Assembly: GCA_002440745.1 (NCBI GenBank)
Contig: DJVB01000042.1
Span: 62,001-126,000 of the forward strand
Direction: 5' to 3'
Source of the DNA: Bacteroidales bacterium UBA6267
GTDB taxonomy: Bacteria > Bacteroidota > Bacteroidia > Bacteroidales > UBA1556
DNA: 64,000 nt
In this document: one piece after another, positions 6,978-16,967 of the stretch
How positions within the stretch are numbered: the stretch's first letter is position 1
How the letters are laid out: each line of letters begins with the position of its first letter
Notes under the pieces: model-generated
Database searches by the model: none
What the model was told of the DNA's origin: nothing
What the model saw: the letters and a program-made list of their open reading frames with translations, nothing else
Made by a program: the position numbers and the translations under genes

Positions 6978-7682
6978 TTACAAGTTTTCCAACCTTTGAA
7001 TTTCTTGTCCGATTTGCTCAATCACTTGATGATTTGCTATTTCACCATCGAGGCTAAAAACTATAAAAACGTTACCTTTAAAGTCATCCTTAAAATTTTG
7101 AAAACTTGCTTTCATACGTTCAGAAACTGAATAATTTCCAAAATTAGATTGCGCTGTAACAGGTTTGATTTGCACTCCAAAAGCTTTATCATCAGATATA
7201 TAACCAAGATAATCAATATCACCTGCATGGTCAAGTTCTGAAGGACTTTCTTCAAATTTAACTTTTGGAAATAGCTTTGCTAAACCATCATTTACTACAG
7301 ATTTTTCACGCAAATAACCATCAAAAGTTCTATTGATAGTAAGATTATATATATAGTTATAACAGTCTTCCTTGGTTAAGGATTTAAAGGCTTCTTGCCA
7401 TTCAGGAATGACTACTTCCGTAATTTTTTCATATAATCTTTCGCCAAGTTCCTTTAAACTTTCCTTTGTGATCTTAAATTGATTTTTCCCAGCGGACTTG
7501 GCATTTTCGAAATACCACTTTTCCCATTCGTCAATTGTGGCAGGTTGGCATTCTCGAATAAGCGACATCACTGCGCCGACTTTATTAGGTCTGGTAAGCT
7601 GATACGTTTGTGCAGCGTAATTCAGAACTTTTTCTTTTTTTCCAAACTCTATTGAATACTTCTTCGCTTTCTTTTTAGCCAT
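6978..7682 (-). CDS. Type II restriction endonuclease, MjaI-like
   Basis: 234 residues. The conserved N-terminal block RPNKVGAVMSLIRECQPATI, then DEWEKWYFENA, resembles the RE_MjaI family, whose founding member cuts CTAG. Likely nuclease residues are in the centre: ELDHAGDIDYLGYI followed by AFGVQIKPV, a D-x(n)-(E/Q)-x-K arrangement of the PD-(D/E)xK kind. The start overlaps the methyltransferase stop by eight bases (ATGGCTAA), so the two genes are translationally linked, with modification made first. Specificity is inferred from the family. Another restriction family with a similar N-terminus remains possible. Confidence 0.75.
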   Translation of the reverse strand: MAKKKAKKYSIEFGKKEKVLNYAAQTYQLTRPNKVGAVMSLIRECQPATIDEWEKWYFENAKSAGKNQFKITKESLKELGERLYEKITEVVIPEWQEAFKSLTKEDCYNYIYNLTINRTFDGYLREKSVVNDGLAKLFPKVKFEESPSELDHAGDIDYLGYISDDKAFGVQIKPVTAQSNFGNYSVSERMKASFQNFKDDFKGNVFIVFSLDGEIANHQVIEQIGQEIQRLENL

Positions 7683-8964
7683 TAATCAATGTATTAAACT
7701 TCGTTTTATATTTAAAATCAATCGAATTATCTACTAAAACTAAATTTTCCTTTAATAGATGTGCGTTTATGAATGTTTTGTTTTCAAGAAAAAGATAAAC
7801 CAACAAATTATTTTCTTCATCATGTTTCACTTCATCATATTTCAAAAAAACCTTTTTTCCTCTGACTTTATTTAATAAATATTCAGTTGCTTTACCATTT
7901 ATTGAAGGATTCTGCTTTATTCCTATAAGCCTAATAATCAAATCATTATTTAAACGTAATAATTCCGGACTTATGATTTCCTTCACTGTAAAAAATTCTT
8001 CACGCTTTCCTGTACTTTCAGAATCAATCTTAGAGCCATATTGGATTTTCTTAACATCAATTTTCTTGTCCAATTTATGGGTATCGACAAACTGATAAGG
8101 TAATTTTTGGATTAGGTTTTCAAAATCCGCATTAAGATTCGATTGCCTAACAATATCAATTTTCACACGAGTAAAAGCATCGTCAGTACCAATTTTATCC
8201 TTAATTATTGGCACAAACTCAGGATTAATCTCATAGCCAACCGAATTACGATTCAATTTTCGGGCTGCAAGGGCTGTTGTGCCACTTCCCATAAAAGGGT
8301 CTAAAACAGTTTCCCCCGGAAAAGAAAACATCTTAATCAAGCGATGAGGCAACTCTTCAGGAAACATTGCCAAATGTTTATCTTGTTTTGCACCTGAAAA
8401 ATACCAATGCCCATTAAAATACGTATTCCATTCTTCATTTGTCATAACAGAATTATCCTTTTGATCTTTGGTTGGCTTAGGCGCATTACCTTGTTTCTTA
8501 AACAATAAGATATACTCAAAATCTAATTTCACAATTCCATTTCGCGGGTGAGGATAACTTCCCATGATACTTGCACCGCCGGAAGTATTCATCGTAGTTG
8601 TTTTCTGCCAAATAATTTGCCCCATAAAATCCAAACCTATCATTTCGCAAAACTTAATTATTTCTGAATGAATTGGAATAATTTTATATCGACCGTAATA
8701 GGTTGAACGCGCAAATTGATCGCCGATATTGATACAAAGCCGACATCCTTTTTGTAAAACACGGAAACTTTCCTGCCATGTTAAGTTTAGGTGATTGATA
8801 TAAGTTTCGTAATCGTCATGGAACCCAATTTGATTCTCAGTTCCGTAATCCTTTAATTGCCAATATGGTGGTGAAGTAATGATTAGATGAACACTTTCAT
8901 CCTTAAGCTCACTCATTTGTCTGCTGTCGCCGTTTATTATTGTATGTCTTGTTTCATTTAACAT
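7675..8964 (-). CDS. DNA (cytosine-N4)-type methyltransferase with SNase-like C-terminal domain
   Basis: 429 residues. Motif IV, TSPPYW (residues 30-35), comes before motif I, LDPFMGSGTTA (D222), the order of beta-class methyltransferases. SPPY rather than DPPY favours cytosine-N4 over adenine-N6. Residues about 1-260 are the methyltransferase. Residues about 345-425 (IIRLIGIKQNP, KVFLKYDE, NAHLLKENLVLVD) resemble a staphylococcal-nuclease fold, but the usual catalytic Glu and second Arg are not in place, so it is probably a binding domain. It protects the site cut by the partner endonuclease; M.MjaI, the family's namesake, is an N4-cytosine enzyme acting on CTAG. Confidence 0.85.
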   Translation of the reverse strand: MLNETRHTIINGDSRQMSELKDESVHLIITSPPYWQLKDYGTENQIGFHDDYETYINHLNLTWQESFRVLQKGCRLCINIGDQFARSTYYGRYKIIPIHSEIIKFCEMIGLDFMGQIIWQKTTTMNTSGGASIMGSYPHPRNGIVKLDFEYILLFKKQGNAPKPTKDQKDNSVMTNEEWNTYFNGHWYFSGAKQDKHLAMFPEELPHRLIKMFSFPGETVLDPFMGSGTTALAARKLNRNSVGYEINPEFVPIIKDKIGTDDAFTRVKIDIVRQSNLNADFENLIQKLPYQFVDTHKLDKKIDVKKIQYGSKIDSESTGKREEFFTVKEIISPELLRLNNDLIIRLIGIKQNPSINGKATEYLLNKVRGKKVFLKYDEVKHDEENNLLVYLFLENKTFINAHLLKENLVLVDNSIDFKYKTKFNTLING

Positions 8965-8993
8965 TTTACAAATCGCATTTATATTTGCTTTGG

Positions 8994-9001
8994 CAAAAAT
9001 A
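8994..9001 (-). promoter_or_regulatory. Candidate -7 box for the restriction-modification operon
   Basis: TATTTTTG on the minus strand fits TAnnTTTG and lies 30 bases before the methyltransferase ATG. Confidence 0.45.
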
Positions 9002-9087
9002 CAATAATTATTTTGGTGGTTTTCGCTATTGACTAATTGTCCTTTCTAATAATTCAAAGAAAATCTCTTTAACTGATTATCAACACC

Positions 9088-10158
9088 TTACCTATAATAC
9101 TTCTTCACATTTTTAACCATCTTACCAAAATCTTTAGCTCGTTGACGGCGTTCAGCTACTGTGGATTCGTAATGTTTTTGCTCACGCTCCATTCGCAAAA
9201 AGTTTTCATAAGAATCTCTATCCAAACGCCCCTGCTCCACCGCCTCAATAACAGCGCATCCAAGCTCAGACGTATGAGTGCAATCGCCATATTTACAGTC
9301 CTCAGCCAATTCCGCAATTCGACTAAAAGTAGATTCAAGTCCTTGTCCGGCATCTGCAATTCCAACTTCCCGCATTCCGGGATTGTCAATTAACAAAGCA
9401 CCATTTCCAACAAGGTGCAACTCGCGGTGAGTAGTTACATGTTTTCCTTTATTTGTACTTTCGCTTATGCCACCTGTTTGCATTCTGTTCTCCCCCAAAA
9501 GTGCATTTATCATGGTTGATTTCCCAACACCGGAAGAGCCTAATAGACAATAGGTTTTGCCCTTTTCAAGAGTGGAAGCAAGTTGATCTATGCCATGTCT
9601 TGATAGATTGCTAATGGTAAATACAGGTACATTTTTTACTCGTTCTTTGATATTTTCCACAAAATTCTCAACCCTATTTTCTGCAATCAAATCAATTTTG
9701 TTGAGAATAATAATTGGCTGCACTTTCGATTCGTAGCAGATGGCGAGATAACGTTCGATGCGATTGATACTAAAATCACGGTCAACAGCCTGAACGATAA
9801 AAGCATAATCGATATTGGAAGCAATGATTTGTTTTTCACCTTTTTTACCTACAGCCTGGCGAACAATCATTGATTTTCGAGGAAAAACAGCATGAATGAG
9901 GGCTTTCCCTTGATCGTATTCTGAAAATGCTACCCAATCGCCAACTGCAGGAAAATCGAACCTACTTTGAGCTGTATATCTTAAGTTTCCAAGTATTTCA
10001 GCGTCAAAATCCTGAGCCGGTGTTTTGAGTATATACCTTTCTTTATGTTCCGAAATTACCCTACCAACTTCGAGGGATTCAAGATTATTCGATTTTCGGA
10101 AGTCCTCAAAATTATTGTCGTAACCAAAATCCTCTAAACGGAAATCTTGCGAATTCAT
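9088..10158 (-). CDS. rsgA: Ribosome small-subunit-dependent GTPase RsgA
   Basis: 356 residues. An OB-fold N-terminal domain (about 30-100) is followed by the circularly permuted GTPase: NKID (153-156) comes before the P-loop GSSGVGKS (207-214) and DNPG (258-261). A zinc site is formed by Cys288, Cys293, His295 and Cys301. RsgA helps late maturation of the 30S subunit and is released on GTP hydrolysis. The protein is longer than the ~300 residue form because of a roughly 30-residue N-terminal extension beginning MNSQDFRLEDFGYDNNFEDF, as in the long RsgA subgroup. It is separated from its neighbours by about 90-125 bases, so it is probably transcribed alone. Confidence 0.95.
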   Translation of the reverse strand: MNSQDFRLEDFGYDNNFEDFRKSNNLESLEVGRVISEHKERYILKTPAQDFDAEILGNLRYTAQSRFDFPAVGDWVAFSEYDQGKALIHAVFPRKSMIVRQAVGKKGEKQIIASNIDYAFIVQAVDRDFSINRIERYLAICYESKVQPIIILNKIDLIAENRVENFVENIKERVKNVPVFTISNLSRHGIDQLASTLEKGKTYCLLGSSGVGKSTMINALLGENRMQTGGISESTNKGKHVTTHRELHLVGNGALLIDNPGMREVGIADAGQGLESTFSRIAELAEDCKYGDCTHTSELGCAVIEAVEQGRLDRDSYENFLRMEREQKHYESTVAERRQRAKDFGKMVKNVKKYYR

Positions 10159-10249
10159 AAGAAAAAAATTTACTTTAACACTTAAAATTCAACTATTTAC
10201 ACTAAAAAGCACCAATCCTATCAACCCTAATCTCGCCATCAGAATCGAG

Positions 10250-13200
10250 TTATTTCACATCAGTTTGCGGGACTTCTTCCATTTGTTTTTTACGATTGGG
10301 CTTATAAACAACGGCGTTCTTAGTTTTCCCATCAATCAAAACCTGAAATGGTTTTTCCACACGAATATGCTTTACAAATTCATCCTCATACATTACTTCT
10401 TCACATTTTGAGAGATAGTTATAGTCCACCATTCCATCATTAATATGTTGATTTACTGTAAAATACCCAATATACAATGACGTAATATTTTGGAAGAAAT
10501 GCGTTCCCTGACTCGGGTCAACATGATAGTTTTCGAGGCTCGATTCCACAATTACTCTTGCATTGGAAATTTGCGCCCAACTCACCGGAATTCCTAACCA
10601 AGAGTCCTTGCTTCCCCATCGCCCGGGCCCAATAAGGATATAGTTATGATCTTGCGAAAATTTTTCATTGATAGTTCCAATAGTTTGGGCGATAGTTCGG
10701 CTATGCTTGGCCGAAAATGATTCCGGTTTCACATAAACCACATCGCTAACATTATTAATATTACCGTTTCCAATTGCTGATTTACAGACAATTAAAGCAT
10801 CATCCAAATCAACTTCCTCTATGCGAATTCGTTCACCCAAACTCGATTCAACGATGGGACGAATTTGCAAAAGCCAAAAACGCATTTGGTCATTCAAGGA
10901 ATCCGGCAGTTCAACAGCAAACTCAATTTCGACCGGAGAATTCATCGCCTCATGGCCAATTTGCAATAATTCCTTCACAATTGGAACAAGCGGATATTTC
11001 TCAAATTTCAACACATGAGCAAAGGTAACCACAGGTTTTCCGCTCCCATCCCAACTATCTCTAATGATATGATTGTGAAAATCATAAGTAGAAAGTAACG
11101 GCCTGAATACCTTATCATTAGGCAGTTGCCTCATCGACCTCTCGACTAAGTTAAAATCCTCCAAATCATCCGAATTCATTTTATCATTTGGAATTAGGGA
11201 TAAAGCAACATATTCTTTTTGAGTCTCTTTTAGAGCCATATCCGGTGATGAGAGTTGCAGAATTTTGCGAGGATTTGACGGTGAAAACCGCAAATTATAT
11301 CCGGTGCCATCAACCACGTGCTTACCTAACCCAATGGCCAATTCTACAACCCCTTCCTCATACTTTTCATCATTTATAGGATAAAAGTTAAGCGAACGAG
11401 CCACTCCTGAGAAAGTAGGCATAAAAATGTCATTGTAAGCTTTTCCTACTACCTCCTGTAACACAATGGCCATTTTTTCCTCATCAATCATGTTTTTAGT
11501 AACCGTCATATATGCCTTACTATCACGGAAATAAACCGATGCGTAAACCGATTTTATGGCTATTGCCAAGCGCTTAAGCCTTTCGTCATCTGTTCCGCAC
11601 ATAGGAATCATATACGTGGAATATATTCCTGCAAAAGGCTGAAAACGAGAATCTTCGAGCAAAGATGAGGACCTGACTGCAATAGGATTTGTGATTCGTT
11701 CCAAATAGCGACTTAAATCCTTAATCAACGCACGAGGCAAGGAAGCTGAACGAAATTTACTGATAATCTCAGCATCATTATCACATTTCAATGCAAAATC
11801 ATATAAATCGTTGTGATTCATAAACATATCAAAATAATATGTTGAGATAACCACAGTTCGGGGAATAGAGACAAAAACCCCTTGATATTTATTATGTAAC
11901 TTATTCTGTTTCAGCAACAAATCAATAAATGCCAATCCGCGTGCTTTTCCCCCAATATATCCATCCCCAATTCGGGAAAGCATGATATAATCATCAATGC
12001 TACCGCGATAATATTTTGCGATAACACCACGACCGGTATTTTTCCGATAAGCATCAATGGCATCGTTAATAAAATGCCGAACGGCATCGAGTGACTTAAA
12101 ATGCTCCGGTCTGACTTGTTTAAAAACATTTGCCAAACGAAACAAAGCTCTGGCCTTCAACCATTTGCTCAAATGATCGCGACTCACATGAAAGTGCAAT
12201 ACCTCATCACTTACCTCCATCACGCGTTGCTGTAGCTCTTTAACATTTGCCGCACGAGCCACAACTTGCTGCGTGCTAGGCGATACAAAAAGAAAATCGC
12301 CAAAAGCCAAATGATCCATCAAATAGGAACGAAGCTCTTGAAGTAGCGTCTTGCTGTTTTTATGTATGAAACCGGCGCGCATTTCCTCAGCGTACCGTTG
12401 ATTTTTCATATTAGTTGACTGAAGCAGAAATGGAATAGTTTTATCCTCTTCGCGAACCATCTTACAAAGCATCAAGCCGGCAAACTCATCCTTGCGACCT
12501 TCGCGCGGATAACTAATATCGGATATGATTCCCAAGATATTATGCTGATATTTTTTAAACAATTCCCATGCTTCTTCATAGTTTTTCGCAAAAAGAATTT
12601 TTGGACGCCCACGTAAACGCACGGTTTTCTGATACTCGTTCAAGCCTTCATGAGTGAAAGTCTTGCTTTGGGTAATGATTATATTATAAATATTTGGTAA
12701 ATAACTGGAATAGAACGTGATAGAATCCTCAACGAGTAAAATTGCCTGAACTCCCACCTGATTCACATCATAATCAGCGTTAATTTTGTCTTCAATCAAC
12801 TTAACGATGGCCAATAGCAGGTCGGCATGACCTAACCAACTAAAAACATAATCCACTGAAGACAAGTCATCTGAAGCAATTTTTATGGTGTTTTCACGCG
12901 ACATAGTAGTTAATAAAACTACCGGCATATCGGGATAACTCAATTTCAGTTTCTTGGAAAACTCAAAAGGATCCATCGAGCTCATGCTGAGCATATTAAT
13001 CACCAAATCAATAGGTTGTTCCTCCAAAATCCGATTTGCTTCAGCTTCGGTGGTAACATGAATAAAATGAGGAGGATATCGTAAATTTAATCGAACATAT
13101 TCCTTAAAAATTTGCTCATCAATCCTTCCGTCCTCTTCCAGAATAAACGCATCGTATTTTGAACAAAGCAACAGAACTTTATTCACTCGTTTATACATCA

Positions 13201-13261
13201 AATGACTAAAGTCCACATCGGCATAAAGCGTATTTCTGGGATCGGTTAAAGGATATTCCAT
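10250..13261 (-). CDS. PEP/pyruvate-binding domain protein with response-regulator-like N-terminus
   Basis: 1003 residues. Residues about 30-150 and 165-320 each resemble receiver (REC-like) folds (DLVINMLSMSSMDPFEF; ILLVEDSITFYSS with LGIISDISYPREG). The middle (about 430-770) is the ATP-grasp-type PEP/pyruvate-binding domain shared with PEP synthase and PPDK: SRIGDGYIGGKARGLAFI, then NPIAVRSSSLLEDS. A later GPGRWGSKDSWLGI block follows. The swivelling phosphohistidine domain and the PEP-binding barrel of PPDK are not seen, so it is unlikely to be a complete PEP synthase. Long proteins of this kind are widespread in Bacteroidota; function unknown. It begins 10 bases after purL and is likely co-transcribed with it. 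Confidence 0.8.
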   Translation of the reverse strand: MEYPLTDPRNTLYADVDFSHLMYKRVNKVLLLCSKYDAFILEEDGRIDEQIFKEYVRLNLRYPPHFIHVTTEAEANRILEEQPIDLVINMLSMSSMDPFEFSKKLKLSYPDMPVVLLTTMSRENTIKIASDDLSSVDYVFSWLGHADLLLAIVKLIEDKINADYDVNQVGVQAILLVEDSITFYSSYLPNIYNIIITQSKTFTHEGLNEYQKTVRLRGRPKILFAKNYEEAWELFKKYQHNILGIISDISYPREGRKDEFAGLMLCKMVREEDKTIPFLLQSTNMKNQRYAEEMRAGFIHKNSKTLLQELRSYLMDHLAFGDFLFVSPSTQQVVARAANVKELQQRVMEVSDEVLHFHVSRDHLSKWLKARALFRLANVFKQVRPEHFKSLDAVRHFINDAIDAYRKNTGRGVIAKYYRGSIDDYIMLSRIGDGYIGGKARGLAFIDLLLKQNKLHNKYQGVFVSIPRTVVISTYYFDMFMNHNDLYDFALKCDNDAEIISKFRSASLPRALIKDLSRYLERITNPIAVRSSSLLEDSRFQPFAGIYSTYMIPMCGTDDERLKRLAIAIKSVYASVYFRDSKAYMTVTKNMIDEEKMAIVLQEVVGKAYNDIFMPTFSGVARSLNFYPINDEKYEEGVVELAIGLGKHVVDGTGYNLRFSPSNPRKILQLSSPDMALKETQKEYVALSLIPNDKMNSDDLEDFNLVERSMRQLPNDKVFRPLLSTYDFHNHIIRDSWDGSGKPVVTFAHVLKFEKYPLVPIVKELLQIGHEAMNSPVEIEFAVELPDSLNDQMRFWLLQIRPIVESSLGERIRIEEVDLDDALIVCKSAIGNGNINNVSDVVYVKPESFSAKHSRTIAQTIGTINEKFSQDHNYILIGPGRWGSKDSWLGIPVSWAQISNARVIVESSLENYHVDPSQGTHFFQNITSLYIGYFTVNQHINDGMVDYNYLSKCEEVMYEDEFVKHIRVEKPFQVLIDGKTKNAVVYKPNRKKQMEEVPQTDVK

Positions 13262-13271
13262 AAAACTTCAA

Positions 13272-16200
13272 TTATTTGTTATTTAGCCAATTACGCGCAT
13301 TTATGAAAGCTTCAATCCAGGGTGAAACTTCATCCTTTCTATCCTCAGGATAATGAGCCCATTGCCAAGGGTAAATTGCCCTTTCGAGGTGAGGCATCAT
13401 CGCCAAATGACGGCCATCTGCTGAACAAATCGCGGCTGCATTATAATCAGAACCATTAGGATTTGCAGGATACTCTTCATAACCATATTTTAGTGGAATT
13501 TCATAAGCTGAAATATCAAAAGGAAAATCGAATTTACCTTCACCATGAGCAACCCAAATCCCCAAACGACTACCTTCGAGCGACTTAAGCATAATGGAAC
13601 TTGATTCTTCCACTTCCACATTAAGAAATGATGATTCAAATTTATGGCTTTCATTATGTTCCATTTTCGGTTTAATTTCATGATCAGGATTAATCAGACC
13701 CAATTCCACCATCAATTGGCAACCATTGCAAACTCCAAGACTCATTGTATCAGCGCGTTGATAAAAATCAGATAACGCTTTCCGTGCTTTTGGATTATAC
13801 ATAAACGCACCTGCCCAACCTTTTGCACTTCCAAGCACGTCGCTGTTTGAGAAACCTCCAACAAACACAATCATCTGAACATCAGATAAATTCTCACGAC
13901 CACTCATCAAATCCGTCATGTGAATATCCTTTACGTCAAAGCCGGCAGAATAAAGCGACCAAGCCATTTCCCTATCGCCATTCACGCCTTTTTCACGGAT
14001 AATCGCAGCTTTAGGACGACTTTCTATTTCGGAAATCTTTCCTGAGAAGTTTTCAGGGAAGCGATAGTGAAGTTTAAAATTGGAAAAATTTGCAAACCTA
14101 CTATCCGCCAGATCGTTAGCAACCTGATGACGATCGAAATGATAAGAAGTTGAGAACCAAATCTCCCTCAAACGTTTAATGTCAAAAGCATGATTCTTAT
14201 CTCTCAAGCTAATATTTAGTTGGTCTCCGGCAATGACATTACCAAGACAAATTGCGTTAATTCCTTCTTTATGAAGATATTGTAAAACATTTTCTGCACT
14301 TTCAACTTGTAGAACCAAAGATGGCTGCTCACTGAAAAGCAGTTCAACAAGTTCATCTTTTCCAAATCCATCAAGGTTAAGATTCATGGTCAAATCCGGT
14401 GAAGAAAAACACATTTCGAGCAAGGCAGTCAATAATCCACCTGAAGAAATATCATGTCCGGCAAGAATCTTTTTGTCGCGCACAAGCTGCTGAATCACAT
14501 TGAAAGCAGCGGCAAAATACTGAGGCTCTGCTGCGTCAGGAACAACTCCACCAAGCACAGAGTTTACTTGAGACAGGCTACTTCCGGCAAGACCAAAACC
14601 TCCGGTTGACAAGTCGATATATATCATTTCTGACTTAGATACATACTTTAAATCAGGAGTTACAACAATTTGAATATCTGACACATGAGCTGAAGCGCTT
14701 ACAATCACAGTTCCCGGAGAAAGAACCACTTGATCCGAATATTTCTGAGCCATTGAAAGCGAATCTTTGCCGGTTGGAACATTGATTCCCAATTCAATGG
14801 TATAGTCACTCAAGGCCTTAACAGCATTATACAAACGTGCATTTTCCCCTGAATTTTTAGCAGGCCACATCCAGTTCGCGCTCAGAGCAACCGACTTAAG
14901 ACCATCGGCAAGAGGAGCCCAAATTATATTGGTCAAGGCCTCAGCCACCGATAAACGACTTCCGGCGGCTTCGTCCACAAGCGCAGCAGCAGGTGCATGA
15001 CCAACAGAGGTTGCAATGCCATGCTTCCCACGATAGTCCAATGCCATAACGCCAAGATTCGACAAAGGTAATTGCAACCTTCCAACACATTGCTGCTGAG
15101 CCACTTTACCGGTCACAGATCGATCCACCTTATTTGTCAACCAATCCTTACATGCAACCGATTCCAACTTCAGCACATTTTCGATATACTCATCAATTTT
15201 ATCCTCAGAAAAAGAGGCTGACGCATAACAAACAGCGGTTTTGGTATCCTCTAAGACAGTCCTTGGAGGTTTTCCAAACATATAACCCAATTCCAAATCG
15301 ATTGGATTAGGACCATCAGGTGATTTAAAGCAAAAGCGCATATCACCGGTTATTTTTCCGACATCATAAATGGGCGCTCTTTCCCTTTGGGCAACCGTTT
15401 CGAGATAGTTAATATCCTCAGAGGAAATGACCAATCCCATACGCTCTTGCGACTCATTACCAATGATTTCACGAGCTGACAAAGTAGGGTCTCCTACAGG
15501 CAATTTTTCCAAATCAATAACCCCACCGGTTTCTTCAACCAATTCGGAGAGCGAGTTTAGATGTCCACCCGCCCCGTGGTCATGAATAGAAACAATAGGA
15601 TTAGCATCATCCTCAACCATTGCACGAATGGCATTAGCCACACGCTTTTGCATTTCAGGATTCGACCTTTGAACAGCATTCAGCTCAATTTCGTTTTTAA
15701 ACTCACCTGTAGCCACTGACGACACGGCACCTCCGCCCATACCAATCCGGTAATTGTCGCCTCCCATAACTACAATTCTATCCCCCACTTGAGGAGTTTT
15801 CTTATGAGCATCACGAGCTTTTGCATAACCAATACCACCGGCCAACATAATCACCTTATCGAAAGCCTGCACTTTCCCATCTTCCTGATGTTCAAATGTA
15901 TATAGACTCCCATTGATCAGAGGCTGACCAAATTTATTTCCAAAATCTGAAGCTCCATTAGACGCTTTAATTAAAATTTCGAGTGGGGTTTGATAAAGCC
16001 AAGGACGTTCAGCAATATTTGCCTCCCAAGGACGCTTCCCTGCATGTCGAGGGTAAGAAGTCATATAAACCGCCGAGCCGGAAAGAGGCAAACTACCCGT
16101 GCCACCGGCCAACCTATCGCGAATTTCACCACCCGAACCTGTGGCAGCTCCATTAAAAGGCTCAACGGTTGTTGGAAAATTATGTGTTTCAGCTTTGAGT

Positions 16201-16922
16201 GAAATCAAAGATTTGAATGGTTCAGTAACGAAATAGTCGGCTTTATCCTGTCGTTTTGGAGCAAACTGCTCAATTTCAGGCCCTTCTATAAAGGCAACAT
16301 TATCTTTATAAGCTGAAACAATGGTATTGAGATTCGTTTTAGATGTTTTTTTAATCATCGAAAACAAAGTCTCCGGCATTTCTTTACCATCAATTACGAA
16401 GCTTCCATTAAAAATCTTATGACGGCAATGCTCTGAGTTGACTTGAGCAAATCCGTAAACCTCACTATCCGTTAGTTTCCGTCCAATTCGGTGTGAAACG
16501 TCCTCAAGATAAGCCACTTCATCCGAAGTAAGAGCCAATCCCTCCTGCGCATTATAAGCGGCAATATCCTCAAGAAAACGAATAGGCTCAGGTTGCAAAT
16601 CAATATGAAAAATAGTTTGGTCAGGATTCGTATAAACTCGCTGAAGCATAGGGTCATAGTCGGGCTGACTGCCATCCGTTTCCACTAATTCTTCAATTCG
16701 AGCAATGCCTTGAATACCGGTATTCTGTGTGATTTCAACTGCATTGGTGCTCCAGGGCGTAATCATTTCGCGGCGGGGGCCAATAAAGACACCCTCAACA
16801 AAGTCGGCTTCAATAAACTCCGCTTCGCCAAAAAGCCATTTTAGTTTTATAATTTCTTCATTATCAAGCTGATGATTAGTTTCAACAGCGAATAAATTTT
16901 TGCCTTTAAAATAAGCTATCAT
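13272..16922 (-). CDS. purL: Phosphoribosylformylglycinamidine synthase, large single-chain form
   Basis: 1216 residues, the fused form combining synthetase and glutaminase. It converts FGAR plus glutamine and ATP to FGAM in purine synthesis. Visible: SEHCRHKIFNG near residue 165, ETHNFPTTVEPFNGAATGSG with GEIRDRLAGG, a second synthetase half (HDHGAGGHLNSLSELVEE), and a C-terminal class I glutaminase with nucleophile C1065 in SLGVCNGCQLM and a downstream MPHLERAIYPW. The size fits the ~1200-1300 residue single-chain form also found in Proteobacteria and eukaryotes. The start ATG at 16922 is 46 bases after the DUF4293 gene, with a terminator hairpin in the gap. Confidence 0.97.
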   Translation of the reverse strand: MIAYFKGKNLFAVETNHQLDNEEIIKLKWLFGEAEFIEADFVEGVFIGPRREMITPWSTNAVEITQNTGIQGIARIEELVETDGSQPDYDPMLQRVYTNPDQTIFHIDLQPEPIRFLEDIAAYNAQEGLALTSDEVAYLEDVSHRIGRKLTDSEVYGFAQVNSEHCRHKIFNGSFVIDGKEMPETLFSMIKKTSKTNLNTIVSAYKDNVAFIEGPEIEQFAPKRQDKADYFVTEPFKSLISLKAETHNFPTTVEPFNGAATGSGGEIRDRLAGGTGSLPLSGSAVYMTSYPRHAGKRPWEANIAERPWLYQTPLEILIKASNGASDFGNKFGQPLINGSLYTFEHQEDGKVQAFDKVIMLAGGIGYAKARDAHKKTPQVGDRIVVMGGDNYRIGMGGGAVSSVATGEFKNEIELNAVQRSNPEMQKRVANAIRAMVEDDANPIVSIHDHGAGGHLNSLSELVEETGGVIDLEKLPVGDPTLSAREIIGNESQERMGLVISSEDINYLETVAQRERAPIYDVGKITGDMRFCFKSPDGPNPIDLELGYMFGKPPRTVLEDTKTAVCYASASFSEDKIDEYIENVLKLESVACKDWLTNKVDRSVTGKVAQQQCVGRLQLPLSNLGVMALDYRGKHGIATSVGHAPAAALVDEAAGSRLSVAEALTNIIWAPLADGLKSVALSANWMWPAKNSGENARLYNAVKALSDYTIELGINVPTGKDSLSMAQKYSDQVVLSPGTVIVSASAHVSDIQIVVTPDLKYVSKSEMIYIDLSTGGFGLAGSSLSQVNSVLGGVVPDAAEPQYFAAAFNVIQQLVRDKKILAGHDISSGGLLTALLEMCFSSPDLTMNLNLDGFGKDELVELLFSEQPSLVLQVESAENVLQYLHKEGINAICLGNVIAGDQLNISLRDKNHAFDIKRLREIWFSTSYHFDRHQVANDLADSRFANFSNFKLHYRFPENFSGKISEIESRPKAAIIREKGVNGDREMAWSLYSAGFDVKDIHMTDLMSGRENLSDVQMIVFVGGFSNSDVLGSAKGWAGAFMYNPKARKALSDFYQRADTMSLGVCNGCQLMVELGLINPDHEIKPKMEHNESHKFESSFLNVEVEESSSIMLKSLEGSRLGIWVAHGEGKFDFPFDISAYEIPLKYGYEEYPANPNGSDYNAAAICSADGRHLAMMPHLERAIYPWQWAHYPEDRKDEVSPWIEAFINARNWLNNK

Positions 16923-16931
16923 ATTGTTCTA

Positions 16932-16960
16932 TTAAAAATAAAGCCCGCAAGAAGGCGGGC
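16932..16960 (-). terminator. Intrinsic terminator after the DUF4293 gene
   Basis: On the minus strand GCCCGCC, a TTCTT loop and GCGGGC form a stem followed by TTTATTTTT. It lies between the end of the DUF4293 gene and the purL start, so some read-through or a purL promoter inside the gap is needed. Confidence 0.8.
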
Positions 16961-16967
16961 GAATCAA

